A DNA stretch of 36,401 nt from Profundicola sp964553105 (GTDB taxonomy: Bacteria > Bacteroidota > Bacteroidia > Flavobacteriales > Weeksellaceae). The notes under the pieces are model-generated. The model was not told the origin of the DNA, ran no database searches, and worked only from the letters and a program-made list of their open reading frames with translations. The translations under genes were made by a program, and so were the position numbers. Below, one piece after another: positions 17,127 through 25,545 of this stretch (its first letter is position 1; each line of letters opens with the position of its first letter). Location: contig CAZKJO010000023.1 of the NCBI GenBank assembly GCA_964553105.1, positions 1 to 36,401 on the forward strand, in the 5' to 3' direction.

Positions 17127-19253
17127 TTATTTTGTTTTAGCTGATTGTAATTCTTCTAGAATCTTAATCGCACTATGTGTTAAATTAGTTCCTGGACCAA
17201 ATATGGCATCCGCTCCATTTTTGTATAAGAAATCATAATCCTGCTGAGGAATTACCCCACCTACTACGATGTAAATATCATTGTTTCCAAGTTTTTCTAA
17301 TTCCTTTACCACTTCTGGAACTAAAGTTAAATGCCCAGCGGCCAAAGATGAAATTCCTAGCACATGAACATCATTTTCTATGGCTTGTTTCGCTACCTCT
17401 TTGGGTGTTTGGAACAATGGCGCAATGTCCACATCAAATCCCATATCTGCAAAACTAGTTGCTACCACTTTGGCTCCACGATCATGACCATCTTGTCCCA
17501 TTTTGGCTACCATAATTCTTGGTCTACGACCTTCACTCTGCTCAAATTTATCCGCCATTTTTCTAGCTTTTTTAAAGCTATTTACATCCGCTGCTGCCGA
17601 TGCATATACGCCTTGAATCGATTGAATTTTGGCTTTATGTCTTCCGAATGATTCTTCCATAGCATCTGAAATTTCTCCTAATGTTGCACGCTCTCTTGCT
17701 GCTGTTACGCTTAAAGCTAAAAGATTTCCTTCACCAGATTTAGCTGCTTTTTTAATGGCTTCTAAAGCTGCATCCACTTTATCTTGATTACGCGTGCTCT
17801 TTACTTGCTCTAATCTTTCGATTTGTTTTCTACGAACCTCTGAGTTGTCAATAGATAGAATCTCGAATTGCTCTTGTTCTAAATTAGATTTAAAGCCGTT
17901 GATACCGACAATAATATCTTCTCCTGAATCGATGTTGGCTTGTTTTCTTGCAGCTGCTTCTTCTATTCTCATTTTTGGAATTCCAGCTTCGATAGCTTTG
18001 GTCATTCCACCTAATTCATTCACCTCTTGAATGAATTCCCAAGCTTTTTCCGCGATTTCTTGAGTTAAATTCTCAATGATATGAGATCCACCCATTGGGT
18101 CTACGGTTCTTGTAATTTGAGTTTCATTTTGAATAATTAACTGTGTATTTCTTGCAATACGCGCAGAGAAATCTGTTGGTAATGCAATCGCCTCATCTAA
18201 GGCGTTGGTATGCAATGATTGTGTCCCTCCCAATGTTGCTGCTAATGCTTCAATAGCCGTTCTAGCAATGTTATTGTAAGGCTCTTGCTCTGTTAAACTC
18301 CAACCACTCGTTTGGCAGTGAGTTCTCAGCATTAAAGATTTTTTATTCTTAGGCTTAAATTCTGAAATTAATTTAGCCCAAAGCATTCTAGCTGCTCTCA
18401 ATTTTGCCACTTCCTGGAAAAAATTCATTCCGATGGCCCAGAAGAAAGATAATCTTGGCGCAAAATCATCAATATCTAATCCTGCTTCTAATCCTGTTTT
18501 CACATACTCATATCCGTTGGCTAAGGTATAAGCCATTTCTAGCGCTGGCGTTGCACCTGCTTCTTGCATATGATAACCTGAGATGGAAATCGAGTTGAAT
18601 CTAGGAATATGCTGGGTTGTATATTCAAAAATATCTGAAATAATCTTCATAGAAGGCTTTGGCGGGTAGATATAAGTATTTCTCACCATAAATTCCTTCA
18701 AAATATCATTTTGAATGGTTCCGCTAAGTTGGTCTTGTGAAACACCTTGTTCTTCACCAGCTACAATGTAGAATGCCAGAATCGGCAAAACTGCCCCATT
18801 CATGGTCATAGAAACAGAAATCTTATCTAATGGAATTTGATCGAAAAGTATTTTCATATCCTCCACCGAGTCGATAGCAACTCCTGCTTTTCCTACGTCT
18901 CCACGCACTCGTTCGTTATCTGAATCATATCCGCGGTGTGTTGCTAAGTCAAAAGCAACCGATAGACCTTTTTGTCCGGCGGCTAGGTTTCTTCTATAAA
19001 AAGCATTGGATTCCTCTGCTGTAGAAAAACCTGCATATTGACGAATCGTCCAAGGTCTTTTTACATACATTGTTGTATAAGGTCCTCTTAAGTAAGGTGA
19101 AAATCCAGAAACAAATCTTTCACTTAGATCTGGGATGTTTTCATAAGCACTTTGCACTTTTAAGCCATCTAATTCCTGTGTTTGGACTTTGGGTTGCTCT
19201 CTAAGTATATTAAGATCAAGTGAAATGCCTGAAAAATCTTTACGTTCTGACAT
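17127..19253 (-). CDS. mutB: Methylmalonyl-CoA mutase, large (catalytic) subunit
   Basis: Adenosylcobalamin-dependent enzyme that interconverts methylmalonyl-CoA and succinyl-CoA. It has 708 residues. The N-terminal TIM barrel carries FSPYLRGPYTTMYVKRPWTI and FDLATHRGYDSD. The C-terminal B12-binding domain has DGHDRGAKV with the cobalt-ligating histidine H590, and the later SSLAAGH and VVGGVIP segments. In many Bacteroidota the small subunit MutA is encoded directly upstream. Here the upstream neighbour is a palindromic element and then odhB, so the small subunit is elsewhere or the enzyme acts alone. scpA is an alternative name. Confidence 0.95.
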   Translation of the reverse strand: MSERKDFSGISLDLNILREQPKVQTQELDGLKVQSAYENIPDLSERFVSGFSPYLRGPYTTMYVKRPWTIRQYAGFSTAEESNAFYRRNLAAGQKGLSVAFDLATHRGYDSDNERVRGDVGKAGVAIDSVEDMKILFDQIPLDKISVSMTMNGAVLPILAFYIVAGEEQGVSQDQLSGTIQNDILKEFMVRNTYIYPPKPSMKIISDIFEYTTQHIPRFNSISISGYHMQEAGATPALEMAYTLANGYEYVKTGLEAGLDIDDFAPRLSFFWAIGMNFFQEVAKLRAARMLWAKLISEFKPKNKKSLMLRTHCQTSGWSLTEQEPYNNIARTAIEALAATLGGTQSLHTNALDEAIALPTDFSARIARNTQLIIQNETQITRTVDPMGGSHIIENLTQEIAEKAWEFIQEVNELGGMTKAIEAGIPKMRIEEAAARKQANIDSGEDIIVGINGFKSNLEQEQFEILSIDNSEVRRKQIERLEQVKSTRNQDKVDAALEAIKKAAKSGEGNLLALSVTAARERATLGEISDAMEESFGRHKAKIQSIQGVYASAAADVNSFKKARKMADKFEQSEGRRPRIMVAKMGQDGHDRGAKVVATSFADMGFDVDIAPLFQTPKEVAKQAIENDVHVLGISSLAAGHLTLVPEVVKELEKLGNNDIYIVVGGVIPQQDYDFLYKNGADAIFGPGTNLTHSAIKILEELQSAKTK

Positions 19254-19392
19254 AATGTAGAATTTATAATGTAAAAATAAGGTTTTTATTAAACTTAGGC
19301 TATTTTTTAGGTTGGGAATATAAGATGATAGAGACTGGAGAAATCAGTAATGAAGAATGTAGAGTGAAAAGTGATTAATGGATAATGTGATA

Positions 19393-19583
19393 GCTCGGAG
19401 CGCGAAAGCGATTGTACAGAAATCCTTTGGTTTGTGTGCTTCTACAAAAAACGAAGTGGAAAAGTGGCGTGCCTGCACAAACTCTTTCCACAAGATTTTT
19501 TGTAAGCACACAGGCCAAAGATTGGCGGGAAAGCGTGGTTTTCTGCAGTTCTTTTTCAATGGATGAAAAAGAACTGCAGAAAA
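19393..19583. repeat. Non-coding element made of two long hairpins
   Basis: The 405-base stretch between mutB and odhB has no gene. It holds a long imperfect hairpin at 19425-19520: outer arms CTTTGG..TGTGTGCTT..ACAAAAAA and complement, inner arms GTGGAAAAGT/ACTCTTTCCAC, apex GTGC-CT-GCAC. A second hairpin has perfect 20-bp arms (19539-19558 and 19564-19583) with a 5-base loop. A GC-richer lead-in (GCTCGGAGCGCGAAAGCG) starts near 19393. The base composition differs from the AT-rich surroundings. No direct repeats or ORF of recognisable family were seen. It looks like a dispersed palindromic repeat, but copy number cannot be judged from one window. The remaining 19254-19392 shows nothing clear. 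Confidence 0.65.
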
Positions 19584-19590
19584 TTCGCCC

Positions 19591-19630
19591 AAAAAAAAAC
19601 TTTCAAGATGAATACACACCTTGAAAGTTT
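19591..19630 (-). terminator. Intrinsic terminator of odhAB
   Basis: Perfect 11-bp stem AAACTTTCAAG/CTTGAAAGTTT (19597-19607 with 19620-19630), 12-base loop, followed by a T-run on the minus strand. It lies 28 bases after the odhB stop. Confidence 0.93.
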
Positions 19631-19658
19631 AATTATAATTTGCTTAGAAAAATGCTAT

Positions 19659-20894
19659 TTATAACTCTAATGCACGTCTGATGTTAGCATCGTCTGTACC
19701 GCCCATCAATAATTCTGCTGGGCTTTCTAAGGCTTCCTTAACAGCCACTAAGAACCCAACAGATTCTCTTCCGTCGATGATTCTGTGGTCATAAGATAGC
19801 GCAACGTACATGATTGGTGCAATTGAAATTCCTCCGTTTTTAACAACTGGACGCTCTACAATGTTGTGCATTCCTAAGATAGCAGACTGCGGTGGGTTGA
19901 TGATCGGTGTTGATAACATAGATCCGAAAACTCCTCCGTTGGTAATTGTAAAGGTTCCTCCAGTCATTTCGTCGATAGAAATTTTACCATCGCGTACTTT
20001 GGTTGCTAAATCTTTGATGTTTTGCTCAACTCCTCTGAAAGTTAACATTTCAGCGTTTCTAACAACTGGTACCATTAATCCTTTAGGACCTGATACAGCG
20101 ATAGAAATATCCATAAAATCGTAAGAAACTTTGTAGTCTCCGTCGATCATAGCATTAACTTCTGGGAATTCTTGCAATGCACGTACAACTGCTTTTGTAA
20201 AAAAAGACATAAAGCCTAATCCTACTCCATGCTTAGCTTTGAACTCTTCTTTGTATTTATTTCTCAATTCGAAGATGGCAGACATATCAACCTCGTTAAA
20301 GGTAGTTAACATCGCTGTTTCGTTCTTAACAGAAACTAATCTTTCTGATAAAGATCTTCTTAAACGAGATAATTTCTTGCGTTCCACTCCTCTATTAGCG
20401 TAGGCTGGTGCAGTTCCCATAGAAGGAACAAAGCTCTCAGCGTCTGCTTTGGTGATACGACCATCTTTGCCCGTACCTTTGATTTGAGAAGCGTCGATTT
20501 CTTTCTCTGCAATAATTTTCTTAGCTGCCGGTGATGCTGATCCTGTAGCATAAGATTTTGGCTCTTCTTTAGGAGCTGCAGGTTTTGCAGGCTCTTCCTT
20601 AGGAGCTTCTTCTTTTGCTTTAGGTGCTTCTTTGTCGGCATCAGCAGGTTTTTCTGCGCTCATGTCGATAAGACAGACCACGCCACCTACGTTTACCACA
20701 TCACCTTCCTCTGCTTTAAGGGTAATAATACCACTTTCTTCTGCAGGTAATTCTAGGGTAGCTTTATCTGAATCTACCTCAGCAATTGGTTGGTCTTTCG
20801 TTACATAATCTCCGTCTTCGACTAACCAAGTTGCAATTTCAACTTCTGTAATGGACTCTCCCGGTGAAGGGACTTTCATTTCTAGTACACTCAT
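19659..20894 (-). CDS. odhB: 2-oxoglutarate dehydrogenase E2 (dihydrolipoyl succinyltransferase)
   Basis: E2 core of the 2-oxoglutarate dehydrogenase complex of the TCA cycle; transfers the succinyl group from lipoyl to CoA. It has 411 residues: one lipoyl domain with K44 in EVDSDKATLE, an Ala/Pro/Glu/Lys-rich linker (about 80-115), an E1/E3-binding motif (ASPAAKKIIAEKEID, with GTGKDGRITKAD) and the catalytic domain with H370 and D374 in SYDHRIIDGRE. It begins 16 bases after odhA ends. sucB is the synonym. The E3 lipoamide dehydrogenase is not in the window. Confidence 0.97.
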   Translation of the reverse strand: MSVLEMKVPSPGESITEVEIATWLVEDGDYVTKDQPIAEVDSDKATLELPAEESGIITLKAEEGDVVNVGGVVCLIDMSAEKPADADKEAPKAKEEAPKEEPAKPAAPKEEPKSYATGSASPAAKKIIAEKEIDASQIKGTGKDGRITKADAESFVPSMGTAPAYANRGVERKKLSRLRRSLSERLVSVKNETAMLTTFNEVDMSAIFELRNKYKEEFKAKHGVGLGFMSFFTKAVVRALQEFPEVNAMIDGDYKVSYDFMDISIAVSGPKGLMVPVVRNAEMLTFRGVEQNIKDLATKVRDGKISIDEMTGGTFTITNGGVFGSMLSTPIINPPQSAILGMHNIVERPVVKNGGISIAPIMYVALSYDHRIIDGRESVGFLVAVKEALESPAELLMGGTDDANIRRALEL

Positions 20895-20910
20895 ATTTTG
20901 ATGTGGTTTT

Positions 20911-23667
20911 TTATTCGTTTAAGTTAAATACGTTATTGATCACTCTTTCTTGGTTTACGCTCCATCTTTTATATGAACCTGAAGCCGGAGCAGCACTCGC
21001 TTTTGGCGAAATAAGCTTCCAAGGTAGTTCTCTTAGGTGCATTAAAATAAATGACCACGCACCCATATTTTCTGGCTCTTCTTGTGCCCAAACTAAATCT
21101 GCGTTTGGATAAGAAGAAATAATTTCTTGCATTTTGTCTTTATGTAAAGGATATAGTTGTTCTAATCTAACTAAAGCAACTTTTTCATCTTTGATTTCCT
21201 CTTTCTTCTCTAGTAAATCATAATATAATTTCCCCGTACAGAATACAACTCTTTCTACTTTCTTTTTGCTCTTTACCTCATCTTGAATAATCGGTTGGAA
21301 TGCTCCTTCTGATAATTCTTCGATGGTTGCGTTAACTTTTGGATGACGCAATAGGCTCTTTGGTGTAAATATCACCAATGGCTTACGGTAATCAGCTTTC
21401 ATTTGTCTTCTCAACAAGTGAAAGAAGTTAGCTGGTGTAGTACAGTTGGCAATAATCATATTAGCTTGTGCACACATTTGCAGATATCTTTCTACACGAG
21501 CAGAAGAGTGCTCAGCACCTTGACCTTCGTAACCGTGAGGTAAGAATTGAACTAATCCATTTTGGATTTTCCATTTATCTTCTGCTGCAGAGATGTATTG
21601 ATCTGTTACAATTTGTGCTCCATTGGAGAAATCCCCAAACTGTGCTTCCCAAATTGTTAATGTTTTCGGAGCTGCCATGGCATACCCATAGTCGAAACCT
21701 AATACAGCGTACTCAGATAATAATGAGTTATAAATCTGCATTCTTCCTTGATCTCCTTTCAGATTGTTTAATAAAATAAACTCTTCTTCTGCGTCTTCAG
21801 TTTTAATTACTGCGTGGCGATGCGAGAAAGTACCTCTTTCTACGTCTTCTCCAGATACTCTAACATCAAATCCTTCTGACAATAGCGAACCATAAGCTAA
21901 TAGCTCTGCCATTCCCCAATCGATTTGGTTGTCTTCGAACACCATTTTGCGGCGTTGATCATGTAACCTAACTTCTTTTCGAATAAAGTTTTTACCTTCT
22001 GGAAGTGTCGTAATACTCTTAGAGATTTCTTTGATTTTATCTGCAGGGAAAGTAGTATCTATTTCAGCTAAGATTTCCTCTTCGCGACGAATGGTATAAT
22101 CTTCCCATATGTCTGGCATAAACGGATCTAAAGTATTTTTCTCAATCTTTTTAGAAGCCTCAAAATGATTCTCTAGAATATTTTTGAAGTCATCTTCCAT
22201 CTCCGCGATGAAATCATCTCCGACAATACCTTCTTTTTCTAATTTCTCTTTATAAATTTGTCTTGCATCGCTATGTTTAGAAATGGCTTTATATAATTTT
22301 GGTTGTGTGAAACGAGGCTCATCACCTTCGTTGTGACCATATTTTCTATAACCTAGCAAATCGATGAAAACGTCTGATTCGAATTCATTTCTGAAATCAA
22401 CAGCAAAGCGTACGGCATGAATTACAGCCTCTACATCGTCTGCATTCACATGCAATACTGGATTTAAGTTTACTTTAGCTAAATCTGTACAGTATGTACT
22501 TGATCTACCATCTAAGTAATTTGTTGTAAATCCAATTTGGTTATTCAACACAATATGAACAGTACCTCCGGTTTTATAACCATCAAGATCTTCCATTTGA
22601 ATCACCTCATATACAATACCTTGACCAGCAATAGCAGCGTCTCCATGAATTAGGATAGGCATTGCTTTTTTGTAATCATTATTGTACTTTAGGTCAATTT
22701 TAGCTCTTGTAATACCTTCTACAACTGCATTTACAGTTTCTAAATGAGATGGGTTGGGAGCTAAATTTATTTTAACTTCTTTTCCGCTAGGAGTTTTCGT
22801 TAAAGTAGATGAACCCAAGTGATATTTAACGTCCCCATCAAAGAATTCCTCTTCAAAATCTTTCTTCTCGAATTCAGAGAAAATTTGCGAGTAGTCCTTT
22901 CTAAAAACGTTTGCTAAAACATTCAAACGTCCTCGGTGTGCCATTCCAACAACAAATTCCTCTACTCCTTGATCTGCTCCTCTGTGAATAATTTCATCTA
23001 AAGCAGGGATAATAGATTCATTTCCTTCTACAGAGAATCTTTTCTGACCAACAAATTTGGTATGTAGAAATCGTTCAAAAGCAACAGCTTCATTTAATTT
23101 ATGAAGCGCCTGTCTTTTTTCTTCTTTAGAAAGAATAGGTTGTTTTAAATTTTTATTCAACCAATTCTGAATCCAAGCGATGACTTCAGGGTTTCGAATA
23201 TACATATATTCGATTCCGATAGAACCGCAGTACATTTCCTCTAGATGTTGAATTATTTCTCTTAAACTAGCTTTACCACCAATTCCTAAGATTTCACCTG
23301 CCTCGAAATATTTATCTAAATCATCTTGACTTAGTCCAAAATTCTCTAGATCTAGGGTTGGTGTATAAGTTCTTCTTGTTCGAACAGGGTTTGTTTTTGT
23401 AAACAAGTGACCTCTCTTTCGGTATCCGTTGATCAAGTCAATGACTTTAAATTCCTTTTGAATTTCTTCGGGAACTCCGGTTACACCAGATTGGTTTTCC
23501 ACAAGTTCCTGGACCGAAAAACCATTATAGCTTTGGGAGCCAAAGTCGTATCCTTGAAAGAAGGTACGCCATGAAGCATCAACCGAATCAGGGAATTGTT
23601 TGTATTTTTCATAGAGGCTATCTATGTATTCTGCATGCACAGCATTTAGAAATGAAAATCGATCCAT
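20911..23667 (-). CDS. odhA: 2-oxoglutarate dehydrogenase E1 component
   Basis: Thiamine pyrophosphate-dependent decarboxylase of the TCA cycle, 918 residues. It opens with the E1o N-terminal motif (FLNAVHAEYIDSLYEKYKQF and DASWRTFFQGYDFG), which binds the E2 core. Further blocks are GMAHRGRLNVL, HGDAAIAGQGIVYE with the TPP/Mg region, GYRKYGHNEGDEPRFTQP and GYEGQGAEHSSARVERYLQ. First gene of the odhAB unit. sucA is the synonym. Its cofactor is the end product of the thi pathway encoded at the left of the window, though the two are far apart. Confidence 0.98.
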   Translation of the reverse strand: MDRFSFLNAVHAEYIDSLYEKYKQFPDSVDASWRTFFQGYDFGSQSYNGFSVQELVENQSGVTGVPEEIQKEFKVIDLINGYRKRGHLFTKTNPVRTRRTYTPTLDLENFGLSQDDLDKYFEAGEILGIGGKASLREIIQHLEEMYCGSIGIEYMYIRNPEVIAWIQNWLNKNLKQPILSKEEKRQALHKLNEAVAFERFLHTKFVGQKRFSVEGNESIIPALDEIIHRGADQGVEEFVVGMAHRGRLNVLANVFRKDYSQIFSEFEKKDFEEEFFDGDVKYHLGSSTLTKTPSGKEVKINLAPNPSHLETVNAVVEGITRAKIDLKYNNDYKKAMPILIHGDAAIAGQGIVYEVIQMEDLDGYKTGGTVHIVLNNQIGFTTNYLDGRSSTYCTDLAKVNLNPVLHVNADDVEAVIHAVRFAVDFRNEFESDVFIDLLGYRKYGHNEGDEPRFTQPKLYKAISKHSDARQIYKEKLEKEGIVGDDFIAEMEDDFKNILENHFEASKKIEKNTLDPFMPDIWEDYTIRREEEILAEIDTTFPADKIKEISKSITTLPEGKNFIRKEVRLHDQRRKMVFEDNQIDWGMAELLAYGSLLSEGFDVRVSGEDVERGTFSHRHAVIKTEDAEEEFILLNNLKGDQGRMQIYNSLLSEYAVLGFDYGYAMAAPKTLTIWEAQFGDFSNGAQIVTDQYISAAEDKWKIQNGLVQFLPHGYEGQGAEHSSARVERYLQMCAQANMIIANCTTPANFFHLLRRQMKADYRKPLVIFTPKSLLRHPKVNATIEELSEGAFQPIIQDEVKSKKKVERVVFCTGKLYYDLLEKKEEIKDEKVALVRLEQLYPLHKDKMQEIISSYPNADLVWAQEEPENMGAWSFILMHLRELPWKLISPKASAAPASGSYKRWSVNQERVINNVFNLNE

Positions 23668-23698
23668 ATTTTAATTTAATCGAATTATAATATAAGTA

Positions 23699-23706
23699 CA
23701 AAGTTA
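23699..23706 (-). promoter_or_regulatory. Likely -7 box for odhAB
   Basis: TAACTTTG matches TAnnTTTG, 31 bases before the odhA ATG. No convincing -33 TTG at the usual spacing. Confidence 0.45.
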
Positions 23707-23790
23707 CTATTTTAATTGAAAATAAAGAATAGAAAAACTTGAAAGGTTAAACCTATTTTCTATAACAGTATTTGTTTAAAGTATAAAAAT

Positions 23791-23813
23791 AAAAAAACCC
23801 ACCGAAGTGGGTT
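23791..23813 (-). terminator. Intrinsic terminator of the first porin-family gene
   Basis: AACCCAC-TTCG-GTGGGTT with a UUCG tetraloop, followed by a seven-T run on the minus strand. It lies 28 bases after the stop codon at 23842. Confidence 0.95.
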
Positions 23814-23841
23814 CATTTATTCTATTTTTCTCTCAACCTGA

Positions 23842-24486
23842 TTAGAATTGGTAACCAATACCTACTTGGAATACACCGTTTTTAAAATCATTATCAGTCC
23901 CAACATTTTCAAACATGTCAGAATCCTCATCATAAACGTTAGATAAACCTAAGTTATATCTAGCATCAATTGTAAGACCCATTGGTGCTTTATATCCAGC
24001 TCCCAATAATAGTCCAAAATCTGTACCTTTCATTCCATCAGTTGCATCATCAACTGTTGTACTAATAGATCCTACTTTACTTTCGTATTCCGCACCTGTT
24101 AAAAATCCAATCTGAGGACCTGCTTGAATGTTAAATCCGTCTGCGATATAGAATTTCGCTAAAACTGGAACGTTTATGTATTGAGTTTTTAATTCAGTAC
24201 TTCCGTTCACGCCTAAAAATTCACCTTCAGTTTTTGCTCCTTGCGTAGAGTAAATAACCTCTGGTTGAACTGAAAATCTCTCAGAAACTGGAACCTCAAC
24301 AAATAAACCAGCGTGGAATCCACTCAATGATTTAGTATCTAATCCTTCTGGTGTGTCACCTCTTAGGTTAGACATATTATAACCAGCTCTCGCTCCAATC
24401 TGTAATGCTTCCGTGTTTAAATTCTGCGCATTCATTCCAATCATTCCCATTACTGCAACTGCAGCTGATAAAACTAACTTTTTCAT
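23842..24486 (-). CDS. Porin-family outer-membrane beta-barrel protein
   Basis: A 214-residue protein with a signal peptide (MKKLVLSAAVAVMGMIGMNAQ) followed by alternating beta strands typical of small bacteroidetal barrels: IGARAGYNMSNLRGD, LSGFHAGLFVEVPVSERFSVQPEVIYSTQGAK, YINVPVLAKFYI, FNIQAGPQIGFL, and a final strand FQVGIGYQF ending in phenylalanine. It matches the PorT/OmpA-like barrel family often annotated as porin family protein. It probably has about eight strands. Substrate or role is unknown. A related paralogue lies directly upstream, and each gene has its own terminator. Confidence 0.88.
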   Translation of the reverse strand: MKKLVLSAAVAVMGMIGMNAQNLNTEALQIGARAGYNMSNLRGDTPEGLDTKSLSGFHAGLFVEVPVSERFSVQPEVIYSTQGAKTEGEFLGVNGSTELKTQYINVPVLAKFYIADGFNIQAGPQIGFLTGAEYESKVGSISTTVDDATDGMKGTDFGLLLGAGYKAPMGLTIDARYNLGLSNVYDEDSDMFENVGTDNDFKNGVFQVGIGYQF

Positions 24487-24698
24487 TGTATTTAATTTTT
24501 TAAGTTATGCTGTGGTATTATTCAAGTGCTGTGCCAAATTCAACTTTTGGTTCATAAGGATAATCAACACTCAATCCTAGAAAGTCATATTTAATACGTA
24601 TAAATACTTAAATTATAATAAGTTGAATGGAAAATTTTCTTCTCCAAAAAGTTTCCAATTATTTTTATTTTGTAACTTTAGTCACATGAGTAAATAAC

Positions 24699-24735
24699 AA
24701 AATAGCCGTTTTGACAAAGTCAAAACGGCTATTTT
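24699..24735 (-). terminator. Intrinsic terminator of the second porin-family gene
   Basis: Perfect 17-bp stem (24699-24715 with 24719-24735) and 3-base loop, beginning 19 bases after the stop codon at 24755. On the minus strand TTTTGTTATTT covers the stem end and the bases after it. Confidence 0.9.
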
Positions 24736-24754
24736 CAAACTCTAAACATAAAAT

Positions 24755-25264
24755 TTAGAACTTATATCCCACACCTATATTTAAAGTATTAATCTTATAA
24801 GAGAAATCGCTATCGCTTCCGGTGTAATAATTATTTAATTGTAGTCCATAACGCAATTCGGCAAGCAAGTTAGGTGTAATATCATAACCTGCACCTACGG
24901 CTAGAGCAAAATTAAAATTTGTAAAATCTTCTCCTGCATCCTCAAAAAACATCATTAATTGAGGTCCTGCTTGAAGATTAAAACCTTGGGCAACATAATA
25001 CTTTGCGATAATTGGTAATTGCAATCCAAACTCACCATCTAAAACTGTCGCATTTAAGGCAGGTTGAAGCTCAAAACCCTCACCCATAGGGAATTGCTTG
25101 AAAACACCTGCATAAAAACCGACTTCAGAATCAGAGGAACTGAATCCTTCATATTCTGCCTTTGCCATTCCAATTAGAAGTCCTCCATTGATACCTAATC
25201 CTGTTTGTGCATTCATGGCATTCATCATAAAAAATGCCGTAACTAATAGAAATAATTTTTTCAT
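24755..25264 (-). CDS. Small porin-family outer-membrane beta-barrel protein
   Basis: A 169-residue protein with signal peptide MKKLFLLVTAFFMMNAMNAQ and barrel strands such as VGFYAGVFKQFPMGEGFELQ, LQLPIIAKYYVAQGFNLQAG and the C-terminal NIGVGYKF. It shares the FNxQAGPQ segment and overall plan with the neighbouring 214-residue barrel, so the two look like diverged tandem paralogues. The role is unknown. The stretch 24487-24754 between them holds only this gene's terminator and AT-rich sequence. Confidence 0.85.
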   Translation of the reverse strand: MKKLFLLVTAFFMMNAMNAQTGLGINGGLLIGMAKAEYEGFSSSDSEVGFYAGVFKQFPMGEGFELQPALNATVLDGEFGLQLPIIAKYYVAQGFNLQAGPQLMMFFEDAGEDFTNFNFALAVGAGYDITPNLLAELRYGLQLNNYYTGSDSDFSYKINTLNIGVGYKF

Positions 25265-25483
25265 AATACATTAAGTTTTGTTTATTACGCACTAACATAG
25301 AAATAATTTTATTTAATTATGATAAACATTACATTAATTAACATTTTGTTAACATTACGCAAGTCATCTTTTTTTATGATGTTGCCTTGTTTGGAATAAA
25401 AAGTTTATAAGATGATGGAAATAAAATTTTTAATCAGGCCTATTAATTTCTGTACTTGATTTTGTCTCAAAATAATTTATGAA

Positions 25484-25510
25484 CAAAAAAAAATGGCCTA
25501 TTTCTAGGCC
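25484..25510 (-). terminator. Intrinsic terminator of guaB
   Basis: GGCCTA-GAAA-TAGGCC with a GNRA tetraloop, then AT and a long T-run on the minus strand. It lies 36 bases after the guaB stop. The rest of 25265-25545 is AT-rich with repeated AACATTA-like words and no gene. Confidence 0.88.
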
Positions 25511-25545
25511 GATTCAAAATCATTTATATTCTAAATACCTATATA

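Noticed and set aside
19344..19624. Short ORFs on both strands across the palindromic element
   Set aside because: They follow from the inverted-repeat symmetry, contain runs unlike real proteins and lack any recognised motif.
25313..25370. Repeated AACATTA/TTAAC words upstream of the 169-residue barrel gene
   Set aside because: The words are short and low in complexity, as expected in AT-rich intergenic DNA, with no regular spacing.
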